Source: Xanthostigma xanthostigma
Lineage: Eukaryota; Arthropoda; Insecta; Raphidioptera; Raphidiidae
Reading direction: 5' to 3'
Assembly (NCBI GenBank): GCA_963575645.1
Contig: OY754464.1
Span: 31,325,501-31,389,500 of the forward strand
DNA: 64,000 nt
In this document: positions 33,533-44,358 of the stretch, in pieces
Numbering within the stretch: position 1 is the stretch's first letter
Layout of the letters: each line of letters starts with the position of its first letter
Made by a program: the position numbers and the translations under genes
Notes under the pieces: model-generated
Database searches by the model: none
Seen by the model: the letters and a program-made list of their open reading frames with translations, nothing else
Told to the model about the DNA's origin: nothing

Positions 33533-35204
33533 AGCTCAAAGAACTAGAAAATAAAATTCCAGCTATATTTTATATATTTTTGAGCGTTTCGAACTCGAAA
33601 AAGCGGGAAGTTTCAGAAATGGCCTGCAGGGTCAAACTTCTTTTCAAATTTTTTTACTTTAACACCATGTTGTAACATAACTACGAGTATAAAACGAAAA
33701 TATCGTCAAGTTGCGGGTAGAAGATATAATATAATCGCGGGGGAGGCCGCGGATAGTAACTAGTTTTATACATAAATTTTTCGACACGATTAATATTTCA
33801 AATTTTAATACTTTCGGATAGAATATTTTTTTAGATTTGAAAATACTTTCAATAGTGATGTGCCAGAGGTATGCAAAATATGAGTACCACAAACTGTTTT
33901 GTGACACGTTTACTTGAGACCATTTATAAGAAAACACATGTTGCCAAGCTTCCGTGTATTCCATTAAAGGTAAAGGGGTGAATCTATTTTTTATACACTT
34001 AACCATTCTGTCCAATAGAAGAGGTTCATAAAATTAATAAAAAGCTTATTATAGTCAGTTTTATTGTTTTTTTATATATACTGTAAATTTTCAAATTGAT
34101 AATTTAAATTACAAGAATCTGATTTGGGAATTCAGCATTTACAGCATTTCATTCGCAGGATAAGTTCAAAAAGATAAAACTTCGTAATACGGTTGGTCTT
34201 GGGAGTAATTTTCAAACTCTCATTTATACAAACTTTTTTTCATTAATATAAACTTTGCCATACACCGCCAAGTTCATCCCAAGGGTTGAATATTTTGCCA
34301 GGTACGGCAGGACACTATTATTGTATTAAATTAAAACATTAATTTCAACGGTCTCGGTTGCTCCGTCAGTCTGTCTTTTGCGGACTTTACATCATAAGAA
34401 TAATAAAAATATTGAAATAATTGTTTCATTTGAAATTTTCTCGTAAAACTTATTTTAATATTAGTCGTTTGGTTTTCCATTTTCCACAATGCGGAATACC
34501 TGTTTATAGCTGATAGCTATTATAGTTTTAATCACGTACTTTCAAACGACTATAAAATAAGATGAATACTTCTCGTTTACCTTGAATACATTGAAATTTA
34601 GATTATTCAGAAAGACTGATTAAATAAAATTTTCGAATTATAACCATTTATTATAATTTTTGCAAACTTGTATATTATTTATCAAATAAATACATATTAG
34701 TAATATTAAAAATATGAAGTATTAGTAATAGTCCTGCGTTGATTTTAGTTTTAAAATAAAAAATATTATTTGAACATATTAATATTGTTAATAGCCAAGC
34801 GTTATGTTCTTGATTTCAAAATTATTGACTAATCACTAAATGATCGCACCCACTTAACTAGCACAACAAGAACAGTACAGATCAGAAATATGTGAGTCGG
34901 AAAAAACCTCGAAAAATGTAAACATTTTGAGCCGGATCGAGATTACCTTTTCCCCTCACCCGTTTTCGAGGATGCTGGATACGGTGGTGATATTAAAATT
35001 TCCCTTTCGATTATAAAATGTATTTTTTAAACCAAAACGCATAAAATTTGATACAATTATACCCATACGGCAAATTTCTTTTGAAGAATGGTGGTTGAAA
35101 CGTCTAGAATTTATAGTTCCTTCTAGATCTTGCTATTCAACTAACGCGAATAGTGTTGGAAGTAAAAGAGCTGTATAGACATTATATCAAATTTAAACGC
35201 CACA
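33533..35204. other. No gene seen
   Basis: The 118-codon minus-strand frame at 33659-34015 shows no domain I recognise and its composition is like random AT-rich sequence. The remainder is featureless. Confidence 0.5.
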
Positions 35205-35362
35205 CAAAATTATGATGAAGGAAGGTTTTGGTTGAGGACCACTTGACCAGCTTGAGGCCCTGAAGATGAAAACAAATTTTTCGAAACGTTGGCCACTAGC
35301 GTAACATTGGTAAAGCTTATTTTATGATCCTCAACCAAAACATTCTATTGGATCAACACTAC
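35205..35362 (+). repeat. Fourth copy of the 26288-26913 repeat
   Basis: TGATGAAGGAAGGTTTTGGTT and, inverted, CAACCAAAAC flank GCCCTGAAGATGAAAAC, TTTTTCGAAACGTTGG, CCACTAGCGTAACATTGG and TAAAGCTTATTT. It ends with ATTCTATTGGATCAACACTA. Confidence 0.8.
35259..35292 (+). ncRNA. Hammerhead-like core motif (relic)
   Basis: CTGAAGAT, stem GAAAA, loop CAAA, stem TTTTTC, then GAAACGTTGG. It has an intact CTGAAGA and GAAAC core with a weak A/U stem. AACGTT following GAA is palindromic, which in known minimal hammerheads can pair between two copies to form helix III. Activity is untested and helix I was not found. Related motifs are at 26577-26610, 26816-26849 (eroded) and 26370-26404 (minus strand). 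Confidence 0.4.
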
Positions 35363-36179
35363 TTTATACCGAATACTAAATTATATTAGATTATTGCAGA
35401 GAATTATATCCTTTTTCCTTATGTATGCTCTTACAGCACCATCTATAATATAGATTTCTTGTGATGGGTCTTCTAAAACAGGTCTTAATTACCTTCAGAT
35501 GGATCTAGTTTCACAACTAGGAATATTTATATCTTATTTTTATATTTGCTTGGAAACAGTTTTGTTTAAATATTATAATAATGTATGTATTGTTTTTATA
35601 TTTATATTTTGTGGAACAATAAATATTATTCTATTCTATTCTTTATCGTATGTGCAAAATGTACATAGTTTCTTAAAACTTTTTCACTATTTATTTAGCA
35701 CCTCGGGTATTGTCTGAATAACAAAGTGTTTCTGACGAAAAAAGGAAAAAGACTAAATACAAGCATGCCGACTTATTAGAAGCACCGCGTTTCTCCTGAC
35801 TAAGATAATAGAGTCTCTACTGTATTATGAAAACGATGTTTACGTTTCATATTCACTTGCACAATCCTCTTGCTAAACGCCGCACAAGTGGTTTTCTATC
35901 TCCTGTTCTCTTTAAGTGCATGACAATTAAAAATAAATTACTTACAGAAGATATATTTCAAAACTGACTTCATATAAGCCATGAATCTATATGGTGTATC
36001 AAAAACAAAAAACAGAACGATAATGTGGGTAAAATTATTAGCAAAATAACATTTTAATTGTTTATAAAATAAAAACAATATTTATATATATTATATTTGC
36101 ATTTAATGCTATGTAGAATAAAAAAAAATGCTGTAATAAATATTTTTTACAAACCGTATTGTAATAGTATATTGTATAT
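35363..36179. other. No gene seen; possible retroposon tail
   Basis: Sequence ending GGAACAATAAATATTATTC and (TATTC)n at about 35610-35645 resembles a LINE/SINE 3' tail. The upstream body is not recognisable. Confidence 0.4.
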
Positions 36180-36310
36180 CTAGGCGCGAGTAGGGTTAGC
36201 GATAGCCAGTTTTAACGGAAATCAGAATATTATTGCGCACGAGATATATATGATATTTTTTGCATGTACCTTCTACAAAATAGCGGCTTTTCACTTCATT
36301 TTCAGTATAG
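36180..36310 (-). repeat. GTACGTGCAAAAAAT dispersed repeat, copy 3
   Basis: GTATATTGTATATCTAGGCG, CAGTTTTAACGG, CACGAGATATATATG and ATTTTTTGCATGTACCTTCT parallel the family in minus orientation. Confidence 0.6.
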
Positions 36311-36364
36311 TTTTGACAGTTTAATTGTGTTGCAAACAAACATTATTCTGTAGTACTTACTTAC

Positions 36365-36450
36365 TTTTCCTTACCTACGCAGCAAAATTCAATTAAATTT
36401 TATTGCGTACCTAAGGAAAAGTATTGAATTTTGCTGCGCAGCTAAGGAAA
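36365..36450. repeat. Hairpin with internal third copy
   Basis: TTTTCCTTACCTACGCAGCA with AATTCAAT pairs with ATTGAATT, TTGCTGCGCAGCTAAGGAAA. A third partial copy (TTGCGTACCTAAGGAAAAG) lies in the loop. Confidence 0.75.
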
Positions 36451-37158
36451 GGTATTTTTGACGACATAACATAAGAGAGAGAGAGATAGCTTATGTAACA
36501 ATACCTTATGTCGCCCACCAGCAGTTGAGTTTAAGATAATTTTTTTTTCACTTATCACATAAAAGTAGATAATAAAAACAAAAAAAATGGCGTCTGATTT
36601 AGGTCGATACAATTAGAACCAAAGTTATGGGAAATTTAAAAAAAATCGTTTTCCCCCTCTCCTGTCGGTTCTAATTGACCCACCGCGTCCAGCTTCCGAT
36701 GCAAAGAAGGGGTCTTTAGTACCTTTGCTATAAAAAGAAAATTAAGCTCCTAGCTGCAATGGTTTTTTAAAAAATGGCATTCAATTTTTCCAAAATTTCG
36801 CGCACTAAAGTAGCATTATCATGCGAACGGGTTGACTGATCAGACCCGGTCTGGAATGAGCTTACGCGGATTCTTTTTCTCTACAACTTTTGCTAGAACA
36901 TTTTTTCCCCTCGATAATAATGGCCGAGTTAATAAGCAAAAATAGGTTTTCCGGAACTTTAAAGCGGCATATCTCCCGCCGCCCCTTCCGACATGCGGTC
37001 ACAAACTATACACCAAAATATTGGAGGAGCTCGACTCTACAGTTTTTGTAGGAAACATTTTTCGATTCGAGAGACACCGGTTTTAAATTCTCAATCCACT
37101 CCACTAGAGAGAGTTAATGTAATAATACTTGCTGCAATACTAAAGCATATCGATATTT
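36451..37158. other. Repetitive-looking, no gene
   Basis: Slightly GC-richer wording. AATTAGAACC at about 36612 and GGTTCTAATTG at about 36665 are inverted. Other words (GACCCGGTCTGGAATGAGC) look repeat-derived, but I have no second copy here to prove it. Confidence 0.4.
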
Positions 37159-37166
37159 GTGTCAAG

Positions 37167-37646
37167 TAGAGGTGCGCAGAGTGTGTCACTAAAAAGAAAA
37201 GATAGATACATATCTTTTGAACCACAGGATATATATCACTCATTTAGCTCAGTCGCTCATTTAGCTCAGTGAATGAAAACAAGATAATTTCTCTCAAATC
37301 TCAATAACTCAATCTGAATGATGCATTGGTGTACTGAGAGAACGGTAAAGATGGAAAGATACTCAAGAAAGAGAGACAGATTTAATACTGCGTTCCATGA
37401 GCTTGGTCTACCAACAACAACAGGAATATCGTCACACTATCTGTCTCTGTCTCTCCCTTTGTTTAGTAGATTAGCACGCTCTCGTTTACTCTCGCTCAGT
37501 AACTCAGCATTTCAGTGGCTCGAAAATGAACATTAAGACTAGTGAGCTAAAGATATATTTGAAAACGGAGAGAGATAGTGAGTGATTAGCTCACCAGCAC
37601 CGATATATATCTTTTTTATCATTTACTCATGAGCTACCTAAGTCTA
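37167..37646. mobile_element. hAT-like element with 8-bp target duplication
   Basis: It is flanked by perfect GTGTCAAG at 37159-37166 and 37647-37654. The ends TAGAGGTGCGCAGAGTG and (reverse complement) TAGACTTAGGTAGCTCATGAG are weakly inverted, followed by TAAAAAGA and GATA-rich words on both sides. The interior holds ATTTAGCTCAGT repeated at about 37240-37270. The frame at 37318-37536 lies within it and is incidental. Confidence 0.65.
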
Positions 37647-37654
37647 GTGTCAAG

Positions 37655-38899
37655 CTGTTTGAATTTTCAGATATTTCTGACGCCGTATTAAAAAATAATA
37701 ATAATAATAACCGACTATTATGGTTTCAACAGTATCGTTTGTAAAACGTTATTGAGCCTGAAAATTAGGATTTTTTCGGATTCAAAATTTTCATACATTT
37801 TTCCTTCCAATATAATAGCAATTACTAATATTACAAATTCGAATCATTTAAAGTCTAAATATAAAAATAAAAGAATTAACCTGGAATTGCTAATAATATC
37901 GTAACATTTTAATATATTCTTATGTTTTCATTTTCATCAGCATTTTTCTTATGATTCATCCGCATGTGTCCAATCGAACGATTTTTGCTACGCTAGTCTT
38001 ACTTTCTGCAGTGGTGACTGTAGATTTCTGCTTGATTTTTTCAAAGTTCTGTATCTATACGTTATATAAAATTTATTGTAAACTGTCTAGGAATAATGGA
38101 GATAGTCGGGTGTACACAGAAATATATCATCGACGGCGAAGCCCCGTTAATGTCATTGAAATAACATAGGTCTGCTGTCACAATCCGTCTGTTTGCAATT
38201 TTGTCTGCCTCCCTGGCAGCATGACTAATACGATCTTCTCTTGTCTATTTAAAAAAGAAAATCTAAATCTCAAAACTAGATTTGCTTGTAGTAAGCTTAA
38301 GGTATTATATATGCCTACAAATCTTCATTATCATCAACAATGAAACTAATTGCTATTTTTTTATAGAGGTACCCTAGACATATCAGTCCATAATTATTAA
38401 CATATAAAGCTATAAAGTTTCAAATATGACTGAGCTACTCGTGTTGATTTTTGTTTTCAAAATTTTCAAAATAAAGAAGTCAAGTTATTTCAAAGTTCAA
38501 TTAAAATTGATTATAATCCATATAATAATAGATACGTCAAAAATTATATCCATAGAAATAGCTTAAAAACTTTGTCCACCACTATCAATAAACTATCATT
38601 GGTTGGTAGAAGATTTTAATGCACCACTAAACCTTGGATTTTTTGACATAGTTTTTAAAGTGTTTTGTGTCAGTACTTTTAAAATGTCTGGTATGTCTTT
38701 TGTAAAGGTATATTTAAATCTTGCACCTTTTTGTAGCAGAAGCAAAAAAACATTTATTTATTTGTTAATTTTCTGCTTGTCTTTCAGCGCTTTCCCGAAA
38801 ACGAAACTTAATCTTCTCTTTTCACTTTCCGCATTTTCAATCCACCTTTTTCGTCACAGCTCGTTGTACTCGGAAATAAATTTTGTTGTACTCAGTACA
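37655..38899. other. No gene seen
   Basis: The frames at 37951-38169 and 38603-38974 (+) have no recognisable domain. (AAT)n at about 37690-37708 is a simple repeat. Confidence 0.5.
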
Positions 38900-39260
38900 C
38901 CAGTCGAGGGTGGTTGGGGAGTTACAGTGGAAGACATCACCGTCGGCAGAGTCCCGTCATCGTCTCGTAGGTGACGTGTGTTGCCGTTGTTCATTTCGTA
39001 CATACAGTGAGGAGTCTCTCACGACTAACAACAGCGTCTCCGGTTCAGCACGTCACGTCCGTCGTCCGTGTGCGCCTCTTTGTAAGATGAACAGGAAGTT
39101 CGCTTGCCGGTTGACTTACCGGAAAGAGATGTTGGTTCCTCTGTCTGTGTATATGTATGTTGCATGTTGTAATACATACATAGGTATGCAATAATGTTCT
39201 CTCTCTATCTCTCTGTCTGCCGACTGAATGCTTGCATGTTACCGGAGTATACACCGACAA
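38900..39260 (-). promoter_or_regulatory. CpG- and GC-richer island; possible first exon/promoter
   Basis: This stretch stands out for CG dinucleotides (GTCACGTCCGTCGTCCGTG, CCGTCGGCAGAGTCCCGTC) in an AT-rich window. On the minus strand a good donor, CTTTCCG|GTAAGTC, falls at 39120/39119, so an exon could run from about 39260 down to 39120. It lies upstream of the Beat exon on the same strand and would suit a 5' non-coding exon, but no start codon or second exon ties them together. On the plus strand ATG at 39088 opens a short 35-codon frame. Both readings are tentative. Confidence 0.3.
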
Positions 39261-39552
39261 GAGCTGTGTTACATACGTGTTATGTCAAAGCATTACATCA
39301 ACTGAAGAATTGAAGTCACCAGGGATAAATTATGTGTTTCATTTTGTTCTGGTGTAAATTGACGTTTTGGATTAAATTGACATATTTTTGATTTCGTTTT
39401 TTTAATTAAGAGATGTGTTATGTGTTTTGAAGCTTTTTAGTTTTGAAATTATAAACAAATATTAACTAAGTATTGTTTGATGCGATTGTTAGATCGCTAT
39501 GTTAGAAAAAAATATTTTTCAAACACTGTCACCGTCGGGACTATAGTTGTGT

Positions 39553-39971
39553 TATTAAGAGTATTCGTCCCTACAAATACCCCCTGCACCCTTCATCTCA
39601 AATCTTTTCCCCTCGCCTAAAAACGGTTCGCGCTCTCCCGACGCTATTTTTAAAGCTAAAGGGTTCTGGTAAACGCCAAATGAAAGACAAAGAATCCTTC
39701 AGGCGAATTTTTTGAAAAAAAATCCCTGAAAAAACTTACAACCTTTTGAAAAAAATAATAAGTTACGTAATATTTCACACGTAGACGAAACTTTTTTCAA
39801 AAAATTCGCGTGAAGGATCTGTAGTCTGATTCTTTGTCTTCCATTTGGCGTTTACCAGAACCCTCTAGCTTTAAAAATAGCGTCGGGAGAGCGCGAACCG
39901 TTTTTAGGCGAGGGGAAAAGATTTGAGATGAAGGGGGCAGGGGGTGCTTGCAGGAACGAATACTCTTAATA
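39553..39971. mobile_element. Palindromic MITE, 419 bp
   Basis: The tips TATTAAGAGTATTCGT and ACGAATACTCTTAATA are exact reverse complements. Arms of about 175 bp pair through CTTTTCCCCTCGCC, AAAACGGTTCGCGCTCTCCC, GACGCTATTTTTAAAGCTA and GGGTTCTGGTAAACGCCAA. The loop is near 39730-39790. It is markedly GC-richer than its flanks and non-coding. Confidence 0.9.
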
Positions 39972-40760
39972 CATAATGGAATTGCGAACATATTATACTC
40001 TCGCACGAACAATGTACTTATGTAAAAGACAATTTTTAAATATTAATATTTTTATCAACAGCGATAGGAAGCTCCCCAACTCATAATAATTTAATTTTTT
40101 TAGTAAACTTAAAATAAGAATAGCTTATTAAAAAAAATATATATATAAGTACCTATATTATATATCGCAGTTGCAATTCAATTACCTTAAGAAATTTTAA
40201 TCATTAGTAGAAATTTCTAGTTTTATAATCTAACTACAAATTTTCAGTTTACTGCGGTTTGAAGTTTTCATTATCTCTATGCTCTAAAACTTCATTAATT
40301 TCCACGTGATCATTACTGTGTTTGACTCTATTAATGAAAATAAAATATAGGTAACTAGATTTAAATTACGGGGATTATTTTAAACCACTAAAGTGAGCAT
40401 TTCATCATACAAACATAAAACGGCCAATTTAAGAGCTAATAAAATAAAACTGCAGTTGTAATTTCGGTTCCGTTTGTAAAGTTTATGTCGGTCCGTACAG
40501 AGACACGTACACCGTAACTACCACAGAAACGTAGTGTGTGTTTGTGTGTGAGACAGAGAGAGTAGAAAGCGTCAGAGTTTAATAATCTTTCATATTTTTC
40601 CAGCATCCTTTTAGTTTCATGTCCGCCAGGTTAGGTTAGGCTCGCTCACATTGGTACAAACTTTTCCCTACAAACACGTTTCGTTAACCTTAAGGTAAAA
40701 GTAAAGCATGGAAAAACATCGGTTTTTTTAAAATATAAAACATTACAATTTATATTTTTA
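39972..40760. other. No gene seen
   Basis: AT-rich. GGTTAGGTTAGG at about 40628 is only two TTAGG units and is not evidence of a telomere. Confidence 0.55.
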
Positions 40761-41098
40761 CTATAGTGGTCCGTCTTGGTTTCACCCGGGTGCGAAAGAT
40801 ATAATTCTGCAAAATGTATTTCGTTTGCGGCCCGGCGTCTGAATTAATAGCTTTGAGCAAATTCTACCAGATTTTCTTCTGAACTAATAGCTTTGGGCGG
40901 ATTCTATCAGATGTCGCTACTTGGTACTAAAACAGTTCATTTTCACAAAACACCGTAATTTTGTACAAAATATTTAATAAAAACGATCCTATAGCGTAAG
41001 TTGGATCAAACAAGACACATTTACAAAGCTTCATTAAAATCGGTTCAGTGGTTTCAGAGATAAGCGCGAACGAACATCATGACACGAGATTTTAATAT
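40761..41098 (-). mobile_element. Non-autonomous Helitron, copy 2
   Basis: Reading the minus strand, the 3' end is GCAAACGAAATACATTTTGC, AGAATTATATC, ACCCGGGTGAAACCAAGACG, GACCACTATAG. It is the same terminus as 31622-31900 but with the final CTAG disturbed. The 5' end is ATATATTAAAATCTCGTGTC, a common insect Helitron start region. It abuts the palindromic MITE at 41100. Confidence 0.7.
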
Positions 41099-41099
41099 A

Positions 41100-41549
41100 T
41101 ACAGGTGATCGGTAATTGCTTGTATTCCTCTCCGTAGAAGAAACTAAAGCTAATTTGGAATGATTTAACCTCTATCACTTGGGGGTCGGAAATGCGACAT
41201 TTTCGAGAAAATTTACTTCGGTATTCATTTTGGAAAAATCCGAATTTTGGGCGTTAAAAATTAAACAAAATATATATTCTCACTTTTTGACCTGGATTTT
41301 TCCATGATTAGATAGCTTACTAATTGGCCAACCTTCTTAAAGCTAAAAAGCACGAATTTACTGTTATATTTTATGTTGTGTGTTAAATTTTACAAAAACC
41401 ATAAAAAAATTAAAAGAAAAATTCTTCACAGAAGTGTCAATATCATTAAAAATGACGCATTTCCGACCCCAAGTGATAAGATTAAATCATTCTAAATTAG
41501 TCAGTTTCTTCTCTCGAGAGAAATACGAGCAATTACCGGCCATCCTGTA
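41100..41549. mobile_element. Palindromic MITE, 450 bp
   Basis: The ends TACAGGTGATCGGTAATTGC and (reverse complement) TACAGGATGGCCGGTAATTGC lead into arms of about 110 bp with CACTTGGGGTCGGAAATGCG and its complement. The loop contains two TTTTTGA/ATGG-type segments. The small minus-strand frame at 41501-41689 is incidental. Confidence 0.85.
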
Positions 41550-42124
41550 GATAAAGATTTAATTAATGCAATTATAAATATTACTTTGCTATGATATAAA
41601 TTAGTAAACATCAATTTATATACGTTAGTTAAATATAAAGTATTTTTATGTGTTGATACACAAAATTTTGAGAAAATATACGACTGCAATTTAATAACAA
41701 AAGTTTGTTAATGCACGTCATTATATGATTTGAGAACTTTCAAAGTTTATATGCTATTTTAATATATTATATTGGTAGTAAACTCATCATTTCTGTTGGA
41801 ACGATAAATTTATACGTATTTGTACCAGTGCATGCTCAAAAAATATGTTTATAAATTAAAAAAAAAATATATATAATCTAGAGTGCTTCCAAATGTTTGT
41901 TAACGACTTAACGTTAGTTAAAAAAATTCCAGCTAGTTAGGCGACAGGACCATTCCACCTTTAAAAATATTGACATAGGTAGTATAATGAAAAAAAGTAA
42001 ATTTCTGATATCGCGTGAGGTGACGCGGGTAATGGCTAGTATTCAATATATTTGCTATTAGTTGCCATGGTTACCTACATAGTTTATTTCTGAAAGATCT
42101 ACAAAACCAAAGAACAGCTGATTT
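41550..42124. other. No gene seen
   Basis: AT-rich sequence without identified features. Confidence 0.55.
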
Positions 42125-42435
42125 TTTTTTCAAAATATTTCCGAAACTATGAAGCTTAGAAAAAAAATGTTTTTACAAAGCTATCTTGAAAAAATAAATA
42201 GAATAATAAGTCCTAATGAAAAGCATACAATTATTATAAAAAAACACCGTTATAGTATATATCTCTTCTGCGTATGCGCCCATATTACCTAAAAACATTA
42301 GGGATCTTCATATTTGTGTACCAAACATTCTCCTAAAATTTGGTTCTAATCTGCTTATTCGTTTGACCTGTATCTTGCTCACAGACAAGTAGACTTTTTC
42401 CAAAAATATATTTTTTGGATTCGGGGAACCTCAAA
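42125..42435 (+). repeat. Dispersed repeat, copy 2 of 2
   Basis: AAAATATTTCCGAAACTATG, AAAAAATAAATAGAATAA, CTTCTGCGTATG, GATCTTCATATTTG and TTTCCAAAAATATATTTTTT align in order with 11950-12262. Confidence 0.75.
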
Positions 42436-42925
42436 ACGTGTTACGCGTATAATACATCCATGAGGGCCCTTGTCAGTTTGATATGCTATGTAATTTCTTT
42501 AATTTATACCGTTGTAGAAGACATAAAGATCACACAGCCATTTTGTCCAGTGGTACCCTGTTTGCTTCTAATCTCAAGAACCAGCATCATGCACGAGGGC
42601 TGATACGTATATACAATTGTATTTTTTTATAACATACTTTGCAATTTTTACAGTAAGTAATTTTATTTAAAAACAATTTAAAAAAATGAAAGTTAAAATT
42701 GTGATAATATTTAATTTTCTAATTTTTACTTATATGCATTATTAATATTGTAAATGTATTACATATTTAGAAATTTGTTATCCACAATATTTTAGAATTA
42801 AAAATAAAAACAAAAAATTTCGAACTTGGAAGGTTTGACATTGCTAACAATCAGTAAGCAAACAGCTAACGAGCTGAGCTAAATATACTAAGATTCCAGA
42901 CCCACCAGACGTCATTTTAGGACTT

Positions 42926-43367
42926 CTAAGAATTTATCAGTATTAGTTAAAACGTTTGCCAATTTGCTAACTTGAAATCGGGGGCCTTTTAGAGATAATG
43001 GGTTCTAAAGGTACATAAGACACGTGTTATTATGCATGCATATAAGTGCGAGTGAGAGCATTAGAAGATTTTTTTTGACAAGTTCATGAAATTTAGGTTT
43101 TCTATTTGTTTACACGCACACACATAGAATAGTTCATGAGTTTAAGACAGGAAAACTCTATAGAAACAAATCAACAACCTACATTTCATGAAACTGTAAA
43201 AAAAATCATCTAGTGCTTTCAGTCACACTCATATGCATGCATAAAACCATTGCGTATGTAGGTGCCTTAAGAACCTGTTATCTCTAAAAGGTCTACGCTT
43301 TCAAGCTAGCAAAATTGGCATACGTTTTTAACTAAATATTGTGCATTTTTACTGATAAATCTTAACA
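42926..43367. mobile_element. Inverted-repeat MITE, about 440 bp
   Basis: Outer words AAGAATTTATCAGT and ACTGATAAATCTT pair, as do GTTAAAACGTTTGCCAATTT, GCTAACTTGAAA with their complements, TTTTAGAGATAA with TTATCTCTAAAA, and ATGCATGCATAT with ATATGCATGCAT. The arms are over 150 bp with moderate divergence. Confidence 0.8.
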
Positions 43368-43376
43368 GTAATAAAT

Positions 43377-44010
43377 TAGTTGGCAAAACCAAAAGTGCAC
43401 ATCCCGATAGTTTGCCATTGTATAATGAAATTTAAAAAAAAAGAAATAAAAATATATGAGAAATATATATAGGTAATATATAAATATTAAGTAAAATAAA
43501 ATGGAATCGAAAAATAAATTTCAATGATGTCGCGGCAGGAATCTAACCCGGTACCTTGTCACTACTAGTCCGACGCCTTATCCACTGAGCCATAGCGGTC
43601 TTACTCCGTGCCGCTGTTATCGTTGTATTATAAGTATAGCTTTTGTTCTACGGTAATTTACTACATTATATTATAACTATACCTATATTTGCCAACAAAA
43701 ATAGTAAAAATAAAACTGTTTACAAAAATTAAACTACTGAACACATTTCAATGAATTTAAATAGGTTACTGTTCTGATAGTAAACAATAAGTAAATAAAA
43801 TATAAACCAAGGCGATCTCACCAAAAATGCGATCTGTAGAGCTTTGACGTACGTACATACCAACCGACATTACTGCTGTTCGTGATTGTTAATTACATTT
43901 TTATTAGTACCTAATTATGAACTCGAATTGATCTAAAAATGATTCTATTTTATAGAGCAGAATCTCTTCTTTTCAAAAAGCTACAATTTGAATGGATTTT
44001 GGGTGAAATT
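43377..44010 (+). repeat. Dispersed repeat (copy A), interrupted by a SINE-like insert
   Basis: AGTTGGCA.A..CAAAAGTGCACA at the left, GATAGTAAACA in the middle and AAAAGCTACAATTTGAAT at the right match 58960-59235 in order. About 340 bp between 43432 and 43770 has no counterpart there and contains a tRNA-like sequence, so it is probably an insertion. Confidence 0.65.
43529..43598 (-). tRNA. tRNA-like SINE head (not a functional tRNA)
   Basis: On the minus strand CCGCTATGGCTCAGTGGATA, AGGCGTCGGACTAGTAG and GGGTTAGATTCCTGCCG form A-box (TGGCTCAGTGG) and damaged B-box (GGTTAGATTCC) at tRNA-like spacing, resembling Arg/Lys-type tRNAs. The 3' acceptor half does not pair properly. Downstream on that strand is an AT-rich body, consistent with a tRNA-derived SINE. 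Confidence 0.65.
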
Positions 44011-44358
44011 AACATAAAGTAAGCTCAGACGCACAAAGCGATATTAGAGCACATACCGCTAGTTTAGCCGTATTTGCAATGATCTTGGGCTATTAGTTGA
44101 TACCTAAAAATTTACAAAACTCTTACTAATGTGTATACTTATGGTAGCTATGAAAACCGTTAGTGCATTACCGAAAACACTAGTTTACAGTGCATCTGCT
44201 GCCGGGAAAATATTTGCTTTTGCTGACTACATATTATGGTATACTAAGTTCAAACACATAATTATTTTATCAGATCTGCTTTTTGAGTTTTAGACACCTA
44301 AATTCAAAACAGAAAAAACACATGTATTTACTAAGAAAAAATTTATTAAAAAATTAAG
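44011..44358. other. No gene seen
   Basis: AT-rich. It may hold the 3' flank of the minus-strand pseudogene that follows. Confidence 0.5.

Noticed and set aside
33659..34015. Minus-strand 118-codon gene
   Set aside because: No domain, splice context or codon bias is recognisable; length alone is compatible with chance in this window.
35259..35292. Active self-cleaving ribozyme
   Set aside because: Core elements are present, but helix I could not be identified and stem II is weak; described only as a relic-like motif.
40628..40640. Telomeric TTAGG array
   Set aside because: Only two units are present, which is expected by chance.
43529..43598. Functional tRNA gene on the minus strand
   Set aside because: The B box is damaged (GGTTAGATTCC), the acceptor stem does not close, and it sits in a SINE-like insert.
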